Source: Nordella sp. HKS 07 (GTDB lineage: Bacteria; Pseudomonadota; Alphaproteobacteria; Rhizobiales; Aestuariivirgaceae). From it: 64,000 nt of DNA. The notes below the pieces were generated by a model. That model was not told where the DNA came from and ran no database searches. It saw nothing but the letters and a program-made list of their open reading frames with translations. The stretch is from contig NZ_CP049258.1 in the NCBI RefSeq assembly GCF_011046735.1, forward strand, positions 1,156,001 to 1,220,000, written 5' to 3'. Shown piece by piece: positions 8,842 to 17,656 of this stretch. The position numbers were made by a program, and so were the translations under genes. How positions within the stretch are numbered: the first letter of the stretch is position 1; every line of letters starts with the position of its first letter.

Positions 8842-10868
8842 GGCTCGGGCCTTTCGCGGCGAAGGATTTGGGTTCCGGGCTCGCCGAATTCGCGGGCGAA
8901 GCGGTGGCCGGCAAAGACCGCATCGGCGATGTGAGACGGCGCATGGCAATCGCCGATGGCGCTGATCGAACCTGCCGGCAAGGATTGGAGGAGCGCGCGA
9001 TAGAGCGCGTCATCGGGAAGACGCCCTGTCACCAGCACCATCGCGTCGCACGGCAATGCCATCGGGCGCTCCGTATAGACGCAAGCGAAGCGCGGCACGC
9101 CGCCATCCAGGCCAGCGAGGCGATGCGACAGCACCAGCCGGACATCCATGGACATCAATTTCGCCTGGATGAAGCCCTGCTCGTCGGTCATCTGCGTCCA
9201 GGAGGAGACGACGGGGGCGGGCGTCACATAGGTGACGTCGTGGCCCTTTAGTTTCAGCATCTCGGCCAAGGCGCTGCCGACGGCATAGTGATCGTCGTCA
9301 TAGACGATGACCGATCTGGCAGAAGGCGACAGCTGGTCCACCTCATCCGGGGTGAGTATCATGCCGGCCTCGGGCAGCATCAACGGCTCCTCGCCGACAG
9401 CCCCGATCGCATCGCGCCGCCAGGAGCTGCCGGTCGCCACCACGACATGGTCGGCGCCGAAGCCTGCGACGTCCTCCGCCGTCATGGGACTTTCGCGATA
9501 GACGGCGACATTGGAAAGCTTGCCGATCATATGCTGGCGATGATCACGCACCCGGATCCAGCTGGCGAGGCCGGGAAGCCGCGCCTCGGCCAGCACGCGT
9601 CCGCCGAGCTCGCGAGACGCTTCGGCAAGCGCCACCTGATGGCCGCGCCGCCCGAGCGCCAGCGCGCATTCGAGGCCGGCGGGGCCGCCGCCGACGACAA
9701 GCACGCTTTTCTCGGAACGCTTCGTGGCGATCTTCTCGGGATGCCAGCCGCGCCGCCATTCCTCCCCCATGGTCGGGTTCTGCGTGCAGCGTAGCGGAAT
9801 CGATTCATTGTTCGCGGCCCGGCAGATATTGCAGCCGATGCATTCGCGGATCTCGTCCTCGCGGCCCTCGCGGATCTTCTGCGGCAGAAAGGGGTCGGCG
9901 ATCGAGGGCCGCGCCGCGCCGATGAAGTCGAGGATGCCGCGGCGCAGCTGGCTCATCATCATGTCGGGCGAGGTGAACCGGCCGACGCCGACGACGGGCT
10001 TCGTCGTGAGCGTCTTGACGAAGGACACGTAGTCTTCCTGGAAGCCTTCGTCTGAGAAACGGGCGCTCTTGGAATCGTTGCCGAGCGCGCCCGCGACATT
10101 CACATCCCATAGATCGGGAAGCTCGGCGAGGATCGCCACGATGTCGCGGGCCTCGCCGTCATGGGTGATGCCTTTCGGCCCGTGCAACTCATCGACCGCG
10201 AGCCTGAGCGCCACCGCGCAGTCGCCTTTGACCGCGTCCCGCGTCTCGGCGATCATCTCGCGTAGGAGCCGCGTGCGGTTCTCGGTATTGCCGCCATATT
10301 CATCGCCACGCCGGTTGGTGCGCGGCGACAGGAACTGCAGCGGCAGGTAGTCATGTCCCGCATAAACATAGACGATATCGAAGCCCGCCCGCCTGGCGCG
10401 CTGGGCCGCCTCCTTCTGCCATTGCCGGAACGCCGCGATGTCGGCCTTGTCCATGGCGCGCGCCGACATGGGCTGGATGAACTTCGCGCGCTGTCCCGAG
10501 GGCGACAGCAGGGGCTCGCGCGTCAGCCGGTTGTTGGCGTGGAATCCGCCATGCCAGAGCTCGACGGCGGCGAGGCTGCCATGCTCGTGGATGGCCTCGG
10601 CGGTCTTGGCCAGCGCGCGCACATCGTCCTCGTCCCACAGCGACAGATAGCCGAAGGGGAAGTCGTCGGAAGAAGGATGGATCGAACAATATTCCGTCGA
10701 GACGACGCCCCAGCCGCCTTCCGCCTTGATGCCGCGCAATGCGGCCGAGGCCTTGGGGGCCCGCCAGCCCATGCCGCTCGCATGCGGCGTCTGATAGAAA
10801 CGATTCGGCGCCGTCTTGGGCCCGATCTTCACCGTCTCGAACAGCCTGGCATAGCGCGGGTTGAACAT
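8838..10868 (-). CDS. trimethylamine/dimethylglycine dehydrogenase-like FMN/Fe-S/FAD oxidoreductase
   Basis: A 676-residue old-yellow-enzyme-family oxidoreductase. The N-terminal half is a TIM barrel for FMN (PNRFYQTPHASGM near residue 21, HGG at 106-108, NTENRTRLL near 194-202, VVGVGRF near 292). A 4Fe-4S site has cysteines at 343, 346, 349 and 361. The C-terminal half starts with the dinucleotide fold VVGGGPAGLE near residue 393. This arrangement is that of trimethylamine dehydrogenase, DgcA and N-methylproline demethylase, which oxidatively remove N-methyl groups. It lies 4 bp overlapped with the MttB-family gene, so both likely act in demethylating one methylated amine. A ribosome site (AAGGAA) precedes the ATG. 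The substrate is unassigned. Confidence 0.85.
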   Translation of the reverse strand: MFNPRYARLFETVKIGPKTAPNRFYQTPHASGMGWRAPKASAALRGIKAEGGWGVVSTEYCSIHPSSDDFPFGYLSLWDEDDVRALAKTAEAIHEHGSLAAVELWHGGFHANNRLTREPLLSPSGQRAKFIQPMSARAMDKADIAAFRQWQKEAAQRARRAGFDIVYVYAGHDYLPLQFLSPRTNRRGDEYGGNTENRTRLLREMIAETRDAVKGDCAVALRLAVDELHGPKGITHDGEARDIVAILAELPDLWDVNVAGALGNDSKSARFSDEGFQEDYVSFVKTLTTKPVVGVGRFTSPDMMMSQLRRGILDFIGAARPSIADPFLPQKIREGREDEIRECIGCNICRAANNESIPLRCTQNPTMGEEWRRGWHPEKIATKRSEKSVLVVGGGPAGLECALALGRRGHQVALAEASRELGGRVLAEARLPGLASWIRVRDHRQHMIGKLSNVAVYRESPMTAEDVAGFGADHVVVATGSSWRRDAIGAVGEEPLMLPEAGMILTPDEVDQLSPSARSVIVYDDDHYAVGSALAEMLKLKGHDVTYVTPAPVVSSWTQMTDEQGFIQAKLMSMDVRLVLSHRLAGLDGGVPRFACVYTERPMALPCDAMVLVTGRLPDDALYRALLQSLPAGSISAIGDCHAPSHIADAVFAGHRFAREFGEPGTQILRRERPEP

Positions 10869-10878
10869 GGAAGATTCC

Positions 10879-10900
10879 TTGTTGAACGATTGTACAACAA
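10879..10900. promoter_or_regulatory. 22-bp near-palindrome upstream of the flavoprotein gene (candidate operator)
   Basis: Two 11-bp arms, TTGTTGAACGA and TTGTACAACAA, are inverted copies with 9 of 11 positions complementary. The site starts 11 bp upstream of the ATG at 10868 and touches its ribosome site, a suitable place for a repressor. The core TTGT..ACAA is the style of GntR-type operators; the regulator is unknown. Confidence 0.45.
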
Positions 10901-10956
10901 GAGAATGAGCAAAGGCAATGGCCCTCCCCGTTCACGGCGCGGGGCAGCGTAGCTGT

Positions 10957-11076
10957 TCAACCGCTAGGCGGTGGCTTCGGCCCCGGATCCGGGACCGGCG
11001 CCGGACGCGGCGGCTCGGGCGCGGGCATCGGCCGCGGCTCGTTGGGTGGGATGCCTATCGGCTTTGGATGGCTCAT
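10957..11076 (-). CDS. 39-residue proline-rich small ORF
   Basis: ATG at 11076 is preceded by a good ribosome site (GAGGAGG about 9 bases upstream) and opens a 39-codon frame ending TGA. The product begins MSHPKPIGIPPNEPRP and continues with alternating Pro, Glu, Arg and Ala; about 18 of 39 residues are proline. It has no signal peptide or membrane segment. It lies between an alpha/beta hydrolase and the flavoprotein gene on the same strand. I do not recognise a named family. The opposite strand of the same DNA reads glycine-rich but lacks a start with a comparable ribosome site. Confidence 0.5.
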   Translation of the reverse strand: MSHPKPIGIPPNEPRPMPAPEPPRPAPVPDPGPKPPPSG

Positions 11077-11114
11077 CGACGAGCGCCCTCCTCAGCCACT
11101 TTTATATGAACGGA

Positions 11115-11945
11115 TCAGGCTTCAAATATGGCCACGGTCAAGGGCGAGCCCGGATCGGTCAGGCCGTCTATTACATTGAAATGGTGGCGGTTGGGCTCGA
11201 CGACTTCCACCGTAGCAGCGCCTAGCCCCCGCCAGACATTGGCGAGGAGCGCGTTCTGGCGGATGAACTCGGCGCGCTCCGCCGCCCCGACCCAGCAGGT
11301 GATCCGCGTATGAGCGACAGGTTCGAGCAGCGCCGGACTTTCAGCGGGCGCCTCCGCCGTATCAATCTTCAGCGTATCGTTCATCGCCGTCTTCATCAAA
11401 GGGCGCAGGTCATGCAATCCTGATATCGACACGACATGGACGATGCGCCGTCCCACATCGTCGGACAAGAGAGCCGGTGCCGCCATCATGCGCGATACGA
11501 GATGGCCGCCGGCCGAATGACCCGCGAGATAGACCGGCCCTTCGACCTCGCGCGCGGCGAAGCCGATGGCCGCGGCGACCTCGCGCCCGATCCCGGCGAT
11601 GCGGATATCGGGACAGAGCGTATAGTTGGGCATGGCCACCGCGAAGCCGCGCCGGAGCGCCCCTTCCGCCAGATGCGACCAGCTCGACTTGTCGAAGCGC
11701 ATCCAGAAGCCGCCATGCACAAAGACGAAGAGGCCTGTCGGCGCAGCGCGCGGCAGGAATAGATCGAGCCTGTTGCGCGGCTCAGGGCCATAGGCGAGAT
11801 CGAGTCTCGCGCCGCCGAACTCATTCACCCGACCGCGGAAGGCCGCCGCGAGCTCGGACCAGCGCGCCGGATAGGAGTCGCCGCCCGCAATATAGGCGCC
11901 GTTCGTATAGGCATCGCTCCAATCGTTTATCGGGGGAAAGATCAT
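11115..11945 (-). CDS. alpha/beta hydrolase, kynurenine-formamidase-like
   Basis: A 276-residue alpha/beta hydrolase. The start at 11945 (MIFPPINDWSDAY) is chosen because a longer frame to 12461 runs through the MarC gene. It has the oxyanion-hole motif HGGFW (about residues 75-79), the nucleophile elbow GHSAG (about 140-144) and a late histidine in NRHHFNVIDGL (about 250). The N-terminal region DWSDAYTNGAYI and the HGG..W motif resemble bacterial arylformamidase-like or carboxylesterase-like proteins. No other tryptophan-degradation gene is nearby, so kynurenine formamidase activity is only a possibility. It lies 14 bp after marC in the same direction. Confidence 0.75.
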   Translation of the reverse strand: MIFPPINDWSDAYTNGAYIAGGDSYPARWSELAAAFRGRVNEFGGARLDLAYGPEPRNRLDLFLPRAAPTGLFVFVHGGFWMRFDKSSWSHLAEGALRRGFAVAMPNYTLCPDIRIAGIGREVAAAIGFAAREVEGPVYLAGHSAGGHLVSRMMAAPALLSDDVGRRIVHVVSISGLHDLRPLMKTAMNDTLKIDTAEAPAESPALLEPVAHTRITCWVGAAERAEFIRQNALLANVWRGLGAATVEVVEPNRHHFNVIDGLTDPGSPLTVAIFEA

Positions 11946-11959
11946 GCGCAATCTATCCT

Positions 11960-12646
11960 TCACACATTCGAGGGCATGAAGCGCGCCGGGATGAGCGGAA
12001 TCAGCGCTTCCTGCATGCCGGTAAGGCAGATCTGCACCCCGATGCACAGGAGGAGGAAGGCCGACATGCGCGTCACCACGCGCGAGCCGGCCTGGCCGAG
12101 CAGCAACACGACCCGGTCCGCCGAGGCATAGAAGAAGCCGATCAGGAGCGCCACCGCCATCGCCGCCACCGACATGCCGGACAAGTAGGGGATGATGTCG
12201 AGCGTATCTTTCGGCCGGTTGGCGCTCAGCGCGATCGCCACGGAGATCGTGCCGGGACCGGTGGTGAGTGGCATCGTCAGCGGGAAGAAGGCGTCGGCAC
12301 TCGAGCCGGTGGCATTGGAGGCCTGCTCCTGCTTGCGGCCCTCGCTCTGCTCGGGCGCAGAAAGCATTTCCCAGGCCTTGACGGCAACCACAAGGCCGCC
12401 CGCGATCCTGAGCGCGGCGAGCGAAACCCCAAAGAAGCCGATGAGCGTGGCGCCCACCCACAGCGAGACCAGCATGACGCCCAGCGAATAAGCCGCCACC
12501 CGCCAGGCCAGGGCACTGCGCTCGGCACGTGTGTTGCCGGCGGTCACCTGATGGTAAATCAGCGCGATGCCGATCGGATTGACGATCGAGAACAGCGCCG
12601 GAAGGGCGATGAGGAAGCTGTTGATCGCGCTACTGAATAGCCACAT
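11960..12646 (-). CDS. MarC family integral membrane protein
   Basis: A 228-residue membrane protein of the MarC/UPF0056 family with six predicted helices. Family features are the NPIGIALIYHQVT stretch near residue 23, ALRIAGGLVVAVKAWEML near 78, and FFPLTMPLTTGPGTIS near 120. The molecular function of MarC proteins is not established; a link with multiple antibiotic resistance was withdrawn for the E. coli protein. It follows btaB by 48 bp and may be cotranscribed. Confidence 0.85.
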   Translation of the reverse strand: MWLFSSAINSFLIALPALFSIVNPIGIALIYHQVTAGNTRAERSALAWRVAAYSLGVMLVSLWVGATLIGFFGVSLAALRIAGGLVVAVKAWEMLSAPEQSEGRKQEQASNATGSSADAFFPLTMPLTTGPGTISVAIALSANRPKDTLDIIPYLSGMSVAAMAVALLIGFFYASADRVVLLLGQAGSRVVTRMSAFLLLCIGVQICLTGMQEALIPLIPARFMPSNV

Positions 12647-12694
12647 AAGACCTTAGAATAGAGAGGAATTCGATCCTTCTGACAAGCCCGGCTT

Positions 12695-13342
12695 TCACAT
12701 GAAAGCCGGCTTCTTCATGGCGAAAAGCCACGCATAGCCGCCCTTGACCTCGGTGAACTGTAGGCAGGCGTCCTCGGCGTGCGCCAATTCCTCCAGCCTT
12801 ATGCGCAATTCGGCCCGGGGAGTGACGTGGAACCAGGCGAGCCAGGCCCGCAGGGCCGAACGGAAAAGTTTCGGCAGACGCTCCTGCTGGCCGAAATCGA
12901 CGATATGCAGCTCGCCGCCGGAAGGCAGCATCCCGCACACCTGCCCAAGCACCGCCTGCCACGGCGGGATCATCGACAAGGCATAGGAGATGAAGATGCG
13001 GTCGAAATGCCCAACGCCGAAAAGCTGTTGCGGGTCGAAAGCCGCGGCATCGGCTCTGGCATAGAGGATGTTCCGATCCTGCGACTGGGCCCGCGCCGTT
13101 GCCAACATCGCCTCGGAGATGTCGAGGCCGAAGAGCCGCGCCTGCGGATAGCGCTGGCGTACGGCGAGGAGATTGCGCCCTGTGCCGCATCCGATTTCCA
13201 GCACCGTGCCATTGAAGGGCGGCGCCAGGGCTTCGATCAGCTGATCGCGTCCCAGGAGATAATATTTGCGCGTCGCATCGTAGAAATGCCGCTGATGGCG
13301 ATAGATGTGATCCATCAGATCGCCGTGAGAATCCTTAGTCAC
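12695..13342 (-). CDS. btaB: N-methyltransferase of betaine lipid (DGTS) synthesis
   Basis: A 215-residue class I SAM-dependent methyltransferase. Motif I is VLEIGCGTGRN (about residues 46-56), followed by LFGLDISEAML. The N-terminus HIYRHQRHFYDATRKYYLLGRD is the signature of BtaB, which trimethylates the homoserine headgroup of diacylglycerylhomoserine to give diacylglyceryl-N,N,N-trimethylhomoserine. Its assignment is strongly supported by btaA 52 bp upstream on the same strand. Length agrees with known BtaB proteins (about 210 residues). Acts at the cytoplasmic face of the inner membrane. Confidence 0.92.
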   Translation of the reverse strand: MTKDSHGDLMDHIYRHQRHFYDATRKYYLLGRDQLIEALAPPFNGTVLEIGCGTGRNLLAVRQRYPQARLFGLDISEAMLATARAQSQDRNILYARADAAAFDPQQLFGVGHFDRIFISYALSMIPPWQAVLGQVCGMLPSGGELHIVDFGQQERLPKLFRSALRAWLAWFHVTPRAELRIRLEELAHAEDACLQFTEVKGGYAWLFAMKKPAFM

Positions 13343-13394
13343 GCGGCGATTTCACATGGGAGAAAATCTCCCGACATCGAAGATGGCTTATGCT

Positions 13395-14642
13395 TCATTG
13401 TGGAGCCGCCCTCAGCTGATACAGATGGAAGCCGCCATAGATGGCCGAACGGTCCCTATAGCCCAGAATGCGTGAGCGCTCCGCCTCATAGGACCAGCGC
13501 TCCAATAAGTCAGCCTTCACCCGGCCGGGCAGGATCGTGGCTTCGCCGGCGGTGCGGAAGATCACCCGTGCGCCGGGCCTGGCTGTGCGCGTGATTTCAC
13601 TCCACAATTCGTTGAGCTGATCATCCGTCATCCAGTCCTGTGCGTCGAGCAGCACATAGCGGTCGAGGCTTTCCGCCTCATGCGTCTTGAGGCATTGCGT
13701 GAAGGAGCCGAGATAGGGTGTGATCCGTGCCGCCCCGTGCTTCACCGCGGAGAAATGCTCGCGCTGCAGATAGGGCGGCAGCGCCGCCGCGGCCCCCGTG
13801 TCATAGCGTCGGGCAAAGGCCTGCCAGGCGAAGTAGTTCTCGCTCAGCGGGAAGTCGCAGGCGAGCTTGCGCAACCGCTCGATCAGCACTTCCGCCATCG
13901 AGCGCCCGCCGGCCAGCTTCTCATATTGCGCCGGCGGAATGCCGAGGCCATAGAGCGACAGCCTTCGGCCGGTCAACCAGCGCACCAGCCGCTTGTCGAA
14001 GATCGGCGCGATGTGATCATCGAAGAAAATGCGCTGCTCGGCAAGATCGGACATGTTGATGATGCTCTCCGGGCGCACGCCATAGAGCCGCGCCACCAGA
14101 TGCGCCACGCCGATGAAGCGGCCGAGCAAGCCATGGCGGTAGAAACGCCTGGCGAACATGTCGATGCGCCGCCTGCCATTGAGCGTCTTCTTCTCCCAAT
14201 AGCGTCGCGTCTCGTCATCGAGACCTGGGCGCAGGAAAGCGTGATAGGCGGCGGTGTTGGCATGGCTGTCGGCATCGGCGAAGAAGCGGCGGAACTGCTC
14301 ATGGGCGGGCAGTTGCCACGCCGCGGCGAGCTTCAGCTTCATCAGCGCGATATGGGCGGGATTGAGGTCGACGGCAACGATGCTCTCAGGCGAGCGCGTC
14401 ATGTAGGAGAGCACGTTGCAGCCACCCGACGCGATGGCGATCAGGCGGTGATCGGGGGCGAGTTCCATGGCGTCCAGATCGACAACCGGATCTTCCCATA
14501 TCTGTGGATAGACGAGTCCGCCAAAGGCGAGCGTGAACAATCTCTCGAGAGCGCCATTGAAGGAGATGGCCCGATGCTGATGGACGGCCGCTTTGAGAGC
14601 ATCTGAGGAAGACAGCTCGGTATCGGCGGCTATGGCACGCAT
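13395..14642 (-). CDS. btaA: SAM:diacylglycerol 3-amino-3-carboxypropyltransferase
   Basis: A 415-residue DUF3419/BtaA protein, the length of the characterised Rhodobacter enzyme. It transfers the 3-amino-3-carboxypropyl group of SAM to diacylglycerol, the first step of DGTS betaine lipid formation. Visible features are VYPQIWEDPVVD (about residues 45-56), the SAM-binding region IAIASGGCNVLSY (about 70-82) and VAVDLNPAHIALMKLK. DGTS replaces phospholipids when phosphate is short, and a Pho-box-like site lies 48 bp upstream of the ATG. First gene of the btaAB transcript. Confidence 0.93.
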   Translation of the reverse strand: MRAIAADTELSSSDALKAAVHQHRAISFNGALERLFTLAFGGLVYPQIWEDPVVDLDAMELAPDHRLIAIASGGCNVLSYMTRSPESIVAVDLNPAHIALMKLKLAAAWQLPAHEQFRRFFADADSHANTAAYHAFLRPGLDDETRRYWEKKTLNGRRRIDMFARRFYRHGLLGRFIGVAHLVARLYGVRPESIINMSDLAEQRIFFDDHIAPIFDKRLVRWLTGRRLSLYGLGIPPAQYEKLAGGRSMAEVLIERLRKLACDFPLSENYFAWQAFARRYDTGAAAALPPYLQREHFSAVKHGAARITPYLGSFTQCLKTHEAESLDRYVLLDAQDWMTDDQLNELWSEITRTARPGARVIFRTAGEATILPGRVKADLLERWSYEAERSRILGYRDRSAIYGGFHLYQLRAAPQ

Positions 14643-14689
14643 CGGTGATTCTCTCTCTCATCTGACGAGGGAGGCTATGCGGCGTTTCC

Positions 14690-14707
14690 GTGACGAGCGA
14701 ATGACAG
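14690..14707 (-). promoter_or_regulatory. probable Pho box upstream of btaA
   Basis: On the minus strand the site reads CTGTCATTCGCTCGTCAC: a full CTGTCAT half-site followed 11 bp later by a degenerate half-site that keeps GTCA. The PhoB consensus is two CTGTCAT repeats with 11-bp spacing. It sits 48 bp upstream of the btaA ATG. Phosphate-limited induction of btaAB by PhoB is known in rhizobia. Confidence 0.6.
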
Positions 14708-14756
14708 GCGTGTCGCCTTCCTCGCTGCGCGGCTGTCGCGCTCACGCATCTTCATC

Positions 14757-14918
14757 CTTCCCCCTTGCGGGGAAGGTGGCTCCCCGGCCCAAGCCGGGGA
14801 GCCGGATGGGGGTCGGGTGCTCTGGCAAAATTTGCAAAGAAGAAAATTATGAAGCACCACCCGACCCCCACCCCGGTCCTTCGGACCGACCCTCCCCGCA
14901 AGGGGGAGGGAAAAATTA
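14757..14918. repeat. imperfect long inverted repeat between glpK and btaA
   Basis: Outer arms TCCCCCTTGCGGGGAAGG and its near complement (CCTCCCCGCAAGGGGGAGGG) enclose inner arms built on GGGGGTCGGGTGC and GCACC.ACCCGACCCCC. A short AT-rich centre (14823-14852) separates the halves. Each half also has its own hairpin. With the Pho box it explains the whole 312-bp gap 14643-14954. The architecture is like the elements at 7023 and 47889 but the sequence is different. Confidence 0.7.
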
Positions 14919-14954
14919 TGAAATCGGGCAGGCGTTACGCCGGACGAGGGTAAG

Positions 14955-16439
14955 TCAGCTCAACAGCTTGCGCATCGCGTCCTGCCAGCCGGCATATTTT
15001 TCGTCGCGAAGCTGAGGATCCATTTTCGGCGCGAAGCGTCGTTCGAGCTGCCAGCTCTTGGCGAATTCCTCTGGCGCCGGGCACAGGCCTTGCGCGAGCC
15101 CCGCCAAATAGGCGGCACCCACTGCCGTCGTTTCGAGAACCTTCGGACGGTCGACCGGTGCGTCGAGAATGTCGGACAGGAATTGCATGGTCCAGTCGGA
15201 AGCGACCATGCCGCCATCGACGCGCAGGATGGTGCTTTTCTTGTCGCCCCAGTCACCCTGCATCGCCTCGAGGAGGTCGCGCGTCTGGTAGCACACCGCC
15301 TCGAGCGCGGCGCGAGCGAATTCGGCCGGTCCTGTCCCGCGCGTGAGACCGAACATGGCGCCACGCGCCTCGGGCCGCCAGTAGGGCGCCCCCAGACCCA
15401 CAAAGGCGGGTATGAGATAGACCTGCTGGCTCGCATCGGCGGTCGCGGCGAGATCGCCGCTGCGCTGCGCCGCATCGATGATCTTGAGTCCGTCGCGCAG
15501 CCATTGCACCGCGGCTCCGGCGATGAAGATGGCGCCTTCCAGCGCATAAGTGCGCTTGCCGTTCAGTTGATAGGCGATGGTCGTCAGAAGCCGGTTCTTC
15601 GACGCGACGGGGGAGGCGCCGGTATTGAGCAGCGCGAAACAGCCGGTGCCGTAGGTCGACTTCATCATGCCGGGCAGGAAGCAGGCCTGACCGACCGTTG
15701 CCGCCTGCTGATCGCCGGCAATGCCTTTGATCGGGATGGCGCGCCCGAAGAGCTGCGGGTCGGTTTCGCCGAAATCGCCGGAGGAGTCGCGTATCTCGGG
15801 CAGAAGCGACATCGGCACGCCGAGCAGCCGGCAGAGTTCATCGTCCCATTGGCCGCGATGGATGTCATAGACGAGCGTGCGCGAGGCATTGGTGGCATCG
15901 GTCGCATGGACCTTGCCGCCGGTGAGCCGCCACAGCAAAAACGTGTCGACGGTGCCGAATGCGAGTTCGCCCGCTTCGGCCCTCTTGCGCGCGCCCGGCA
16001 CATTGTCGAGAAGCCAGGCGATCTTGGTGCCGGAGAAATAGGGATCGAGCAGAAGCCCGGTCTTCGCCGCCACCAGCGCCTCATGGCTCTGCTCCTTGAG
16101 GCTGGCACACATATCGGCGGTGCGCCGGTCCTGCCAGACGATCGCCTTATGGATGGCCTTGCCGCTTTTGCGGTCCCAGATCAGCGTGGTCTCGCGCTGG
16201 TTGGTGATGCCGATCGCGGCGACATCACCGGCCTCGGCGGAGGCCTTGGCAAGTGCCGCTTTCATCGTTTCGAGAGTGGTGCGCCAGATATCCTCGGGCT
16301 CATGCTCGACCAAGCCCGAGGCCGGGAAATGCTGCGGAAATTCCTGCTGGCCCGCCCCCGCCACAGACAGGTCAGGCCGGAACAGGATGCTGCGTGTCGA
16401 GGTCGTGCCCTGGTCGACGGCCAGGATGTAAGGCGCCAT
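14955..16439 (-). CDS. glpK: glycerol kinase
   Basis: A 494-residue FGGY-family kinase that phosphorylates glycerol to glycerol-3-phosphate. The N-terminus has the phosphate-binding [10 protein letters not shown] (residues 9-18), the glycerol-binding HEPEDIW, and the family signatures [10 protein letters not shown] and [12 protein letters not shown] (about residues 240-265). Length is typical (about 500). It is separated from the glycerol transporter/glpD operon by about 7 kb here, although the products work in one pathway: GlpSTPQUV imports glycerol, GlpK phosphorylates it, GlpD oxidises it. Confidence 0.95.
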   Translation of the reverse strand: MAPYILAVDQGTTSTRSILFRPDLSVAGAGQQEFPQHFPASGLVEHEPEDIWRTTLETMKAALAKASAEAGDVAAIGITNQRETTLIWDRKSGKAIHKAIVWQDRRTADMCASLKEQSHEALVAAKTGLLLDPYFSGTKIAWLLDNVPGARKRAEAGELAFGTVDTFLLWRLTGGKVHATDATNASRTLVYDIHRGQWDDELCRLLGVPMSLLPEIRDSSGDFGETDPQLFGRAIPIKGIAGDQQAATVGQACFLPGMMKSTYGTGCFALLNTGASPVASKNRLLTTIAYQLNGKRTYALEGAIFIAGAAVQWLRDGLKIIDAAQRSGDLAATADASQQVYLIPAFVGLGAPYWRPEARGAMFGLTRGTGPAEFARAALEAVCYQTRDLLEAMQGDWGDKKSTILRVDGGMVASDWTMQFLSDILDAPVDRPKVLETTAVGAAYLAGLAQGLCPAPEEFAKSWQLERRFAPKMDPQLRDEKYAGWQDAMRKLLS

Positions 16440-16506
16440 GGAAGACTCCCCGCTAAGCCGCAGGGAGTTTCCTGGGGAGAGCCGCGAAGGTCAACAAAAA
16501 AGTCAA

Positions 16507-17106
16507 TTATTTCGCGAGCTTGGCAGCGATTTGCGCCACGTGGCGGCCCTGATAGCGGGCCCCTTCGAGCTCGACAGCCGATGGCTGGCGGCTGCCGTCG
16601 CTATGAGTGATGGTCGAGGCGCCATAGGGTGAACCGCCCTTGATCTCATCGACGCCCATCTGGCCCTGGAATGCGTAAGGCAGGCCGACAACCACCATGC
16701 CCTGATGCATCAGCGTCGGGATGAAGGTCAGGATGGTCGATTCCTGGCCGCCATGCTGGGTGGCCGACGAGGTGAAGACCGATCCTACCTTGCCGACCAG
16801 CGCGCCCTTCATCCACAGGCCACCGGTCTGGTCCATGAAATTGCGCAATTGCGCGGTGACATTGCCGAAGCGGGTTCCCGATCCGAAGATGATCGCGTCG
16901 TAATTCGGCAGTTCGTCTACCGTGGCGATCGGCGCCTTCTGATCGAGCTTGAAGCCCGACTTCTTGGCGACCTCTTCCGGTACCAGTTCCGGCACGCGCT
17001 TCACGTCGACGTCAGCGCCCGCCGATCTGGCGCCTTCCGCTACGGCGTACGCCATTTGCTCGATATGGCCATAGGATGAATAATAGAGCACAAGCACTTT
17101 GGTCAT
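16507..17106 (-). CDS. wrbA: NAD(P)H:quinone oxidoreductase, WrbA type
   Basis: A 199-residue flavodoxin-like protein. The N-terminal FMN phosphate loop is [12 protein letters not shown] (residues 8-19), followed by the characteristic insertion and the [25 protein letters not shown] segment split around residue 75-100, then [12 protein letters not shown] near 110. WrbA reduces quinones by two electrons, avoiding semiquinone radicals. It lies 30 bp downstream of a VOC dioxygenase-like gene on the same strand, so both are likely expressed as a quinone/catechol detoxification pair. Confidence 0.93.
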   Translation of the reverse strand: MTKVLVLYYSSYGHIEQMAYAVAEGARSAGADVDVKRVPELVPEEVAKKSGFKLDQKAPIATVDELPNYDAIIFGSGTRFGNVTAQLRNFMDQTGGLWMKGALVGKVGSVFTSSATQHGGQESTILTFIPTLMHQGMVVVGLPYAFQGQMGVDEIKGGSPYGASTITHSDGSRQPSAVELEGARYQGRHVAQIAAKLAK

Positions 17107-17136
17107 GCGATCCCTTTCGGCTATGTCGGTGGTTTG

Positions 17137-17637
17137 TTAACTCTGCGCGGTGCGCAAAAGATCCTCGAGATCGAGGCGGCGTGTGAACATCGCCAGTGTC
17201 CCGTCCGGATTGCGCGGCCACTGATCCTCGGGCTTGTCCCAATAGAGCTCGACACCGTTCTCGTCGGGATCGCGCAGATAAAGCGCCTCGCTGACGCCGT
17301 GATCCGACGCGCCGTCGAGCGCGATGCCGTTGGCGGCGAGCCGTTTCAACGCATCGGCGAGATCGGCGCGGGTCGGATAGAGGATCGCGAGATGAAAGAG
17401 ACCGGTGGTGCCCGTGGGCGGTGGCGAACCGCCGGCACTTTCCCAGGTATTGAGGCCGATATGGTGATGATAGCCGCCGGCCGAGATGAAGGCGGCCTGG
17501 CTGCCATATTTCTGAATGAGCTCGAAGCCCAGCACGCCGCAATAGAAGTCGAGGGCGCGCTTGAGATCGGATACTTTCAAATGCACATGGCCGATGCGCG
17601 TTCCGGCGGCGATCGGCGCGGTCTTTGTCGTGGTCAC
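17137..17637 (-). CDS. VOC family (glyoxalase/extradiol dioxygenase-like) protein
   Basis: A 166-residue vicinal-oxygen-chelate protein. The GTG start at 17637 is preferred because AGGAGAAG lies about 4 bases upstream; an ATG at 17664 lies inside the palindromic operator. Two beta-alpha-beta-beta-beta modules are visible: HVHLKVSDLKRALDFYCGVLGF (split as residues 17-38) and FHLAILYPTRADLADAL (about 85-100), with metal-ligand positions at the module-1 His, the second-module His and Glu in DENGVELYW (about 130-138). It resembles CatE-type catechol 2,3-dioxygenases and shares an operon with WrbA. Confidence 0.85.
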   Translation of the reverse strand: MTTTKTAPIAAGTRIGHVHLKVSDLKRALDFYCGVLGFELIQKYGSQAAFISAGGYHHHIGLNTWESAGGSPPPTGTTGLFHLAILYPTRADLADALKRLAANGIALDGASDHGVSEALYLRDPDENGVELYWDKPEDQWPRNPDGTLAMFTRRLDLEDLLRTAQS

Positions 17638-17656
17638 CGGCTTCTCCTGATTTATT

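Noticed and set aside
11115-12461. 448-codon version of the alpha/beta hydrolase
   Set aside because: The extra 172 codons overlap the marC gene in another frame. The start at 11945 gives a normal hydrolase.
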